From an uncultured Candidatus Altimarinota bacterium (GTDB taxonomy: Bacteria; Patescibacteriota; Gracilibacteria; CAIRYL01), in the NCBI GenBank assembly GCA_947311665.1, contig CAMZLA010000119.1, forward strand, positions 1 to 5,273: a DNA stretch of 5,273 nt. Reading direction: 5' to 3'. The position numbers were made by a program, and so were the translations under genes. The first letter of the stretch is position 1. Every line of letters begins with the position of its first letter. Under the pieces are notes generated by a model. It did no database searches, had not been told where the DNA came from, and saw only the letters and a program-made list of their open reading frames with translations. Shown here piece after piece: positions 4,765-5,273 of this stretch.

Positions 4765-5273
4765 ATGCGATTTATATCTCCACGAACAGATTTGGCATTT
4801 AAAAAAATCTTTGGATCACAAAATTCAAAAGGAACATGTATTTCGTTTCTCAATGCTATGCTCGATTTTCAAGATACAGAAAAAGAAATAGTAGATTTAG
4901 AAATTTTAGATCCTTGGAATGCTCCCAAAATAAAGGGATTAAAAGATACTTATCTTGATGTAAAAGTAAAAACTATTACAGGAGAATATATTATAGTAGA
5001 AATGCAAGTCCTTAATGTTGATGGATTTCGGCAGCGTATTTTATATAATACGGCAAAAACATATGCCAATCAGATTTTAAGTGGAGAAGATTATGGAAAG
5101 TTGAGTCCTGTTATTGCTCTTACTATTGTAGATTTCAACCTTATTGAAGAATCTAAAAAATATCTGCATACTTTTCATATTAAAGAAAAATCAGAAAATT
5201 TTAAATATCTAGAAGATTTTGAACTTGTATTTTTAGAACTTCCAAAGTTTACAAAAAAATTAGAAAATTTAGA
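4765..5273 (+). CDS. Rpn-family recombination-promoting nuclease/putative transposase (PD-(D/E)XK), N-terminal part
   Basis: The frame is open for 169 codons from ATG 4765 to the right edge, so the C-terminus is missing; relatives are usually around 250-330 residues. The start SPRTDLAFKKIFG (5-17) is the hallmark N-terminus of the Rpn/PDDEXK_2 group, followed by ISFLNAML (26-33). The predicted active site is D65 (in DTYLDVKV), then VEMQ with E79 and Q81, the E-x-Q variant of the PD-(D/E)XK core. RILYNTAKTYANQ (91-103) and the PVIALTIVDF strand (115-124) also follow the family. Characterised E. coli members (RpnA and relatives) are DNA endonucleases that stimulate RecA-independent recombination; whether this protein acts as a transposase, recombination factor or defence/toxin nuclease cannot be told here. 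No inverted repeats or target duplications are visible at the left side. No Shine-Dalgarno precedes the ATG. The active-site residues are intact in the visible part, so it is not obviously decayed. Confidence 0.88.
   Translation, partial: MRFISPRTDLAFKKIFGSQNSKGTCISFLNAMLDFQDTEKEIVDLEILDPWNAPKIKGLKDTYLDVKVKTITGEYIIVEMQVLNVDGFRQRILYNTAKTYANQILSGEDYGKLSPVIALTIVDFNLIEESKKYLHTFHIKEKSENFKYLEDFELVFLELPKFTKKLENL

Overview
This window is very AT-rich (about 30% G+C by eye) bacterial chromosome. It holds two complete aminoacyl-tRNA synthetase genes, one tRNA gene and several smaller genes. Together, the lack of Shine-Dalgarno sequences, the short intergenic gaps, an RNHCP zinc-ribbon protein, an ArgRS with a KMSSR signature and a membrane family-2 glycosyltransferase suggest a member of the Patescibacteria (candidate phyla radiation). 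That placement is an inference and no closer assignment is possible from the sequence. UGA does not appear to be recoded to glycine: the readable frames contain no internal TGA, and all glycines in ArgRS and SerRS use GGN codons. This argues against Gracilibacteria or Absconditabacteria.

Layout, left to right. Positions 1-735 (minus) are the N-terminal 245 codons of a membrane-anchored family-2 glycosyltransferase whose C-terminus lies beyond the left edge. Positions 751-957 (minus) are a probable 68-residue, two-helix membrane protein just upstream of it in the same direction. Positions 1073-1149 (plus) are tRNA-Arg(UCU) with an encoded CCA. A strong hairpin at 1164-1204 follows, and argS (1212-2933, plus) starts 7 nt after it. 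Convergent with argS is a small RNHCP zinc-binding protein gene (2960-3283, minus). Divergent from that is serS (3400-4659, plus). The right edge carries the first 169 codons of an Rpn-family PD-(D/E)XK nuclease/putative transposase (4765-5273, plus).

Functionally, the centre is a translation block: a tRNA-Arg, the synthetase that charges it, and SerRS. The left edge is cell-envelope polysaccharide or glycoconjugate synthesis. The right edge is a gene family associated with recombination and mobile DNA. The genes look mostly monocistronic. Extended -10 promoters (TGnTAnnnT-like) lie upstream of the tRNA, argS and the Rpn gene. For the two protein genes the -10 ends 26-27 nt before the ATG, giving short leaders of about 20 nt without ribosome-binding sites. 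No CRISPR array, insertion sequence ends, riboswitch or obviously novel multi-gene system is visible. The most unusual local structure is the terminator-like hairpin between tRNA-Arg and argS, whose loop region contains a candidate argS promoter.
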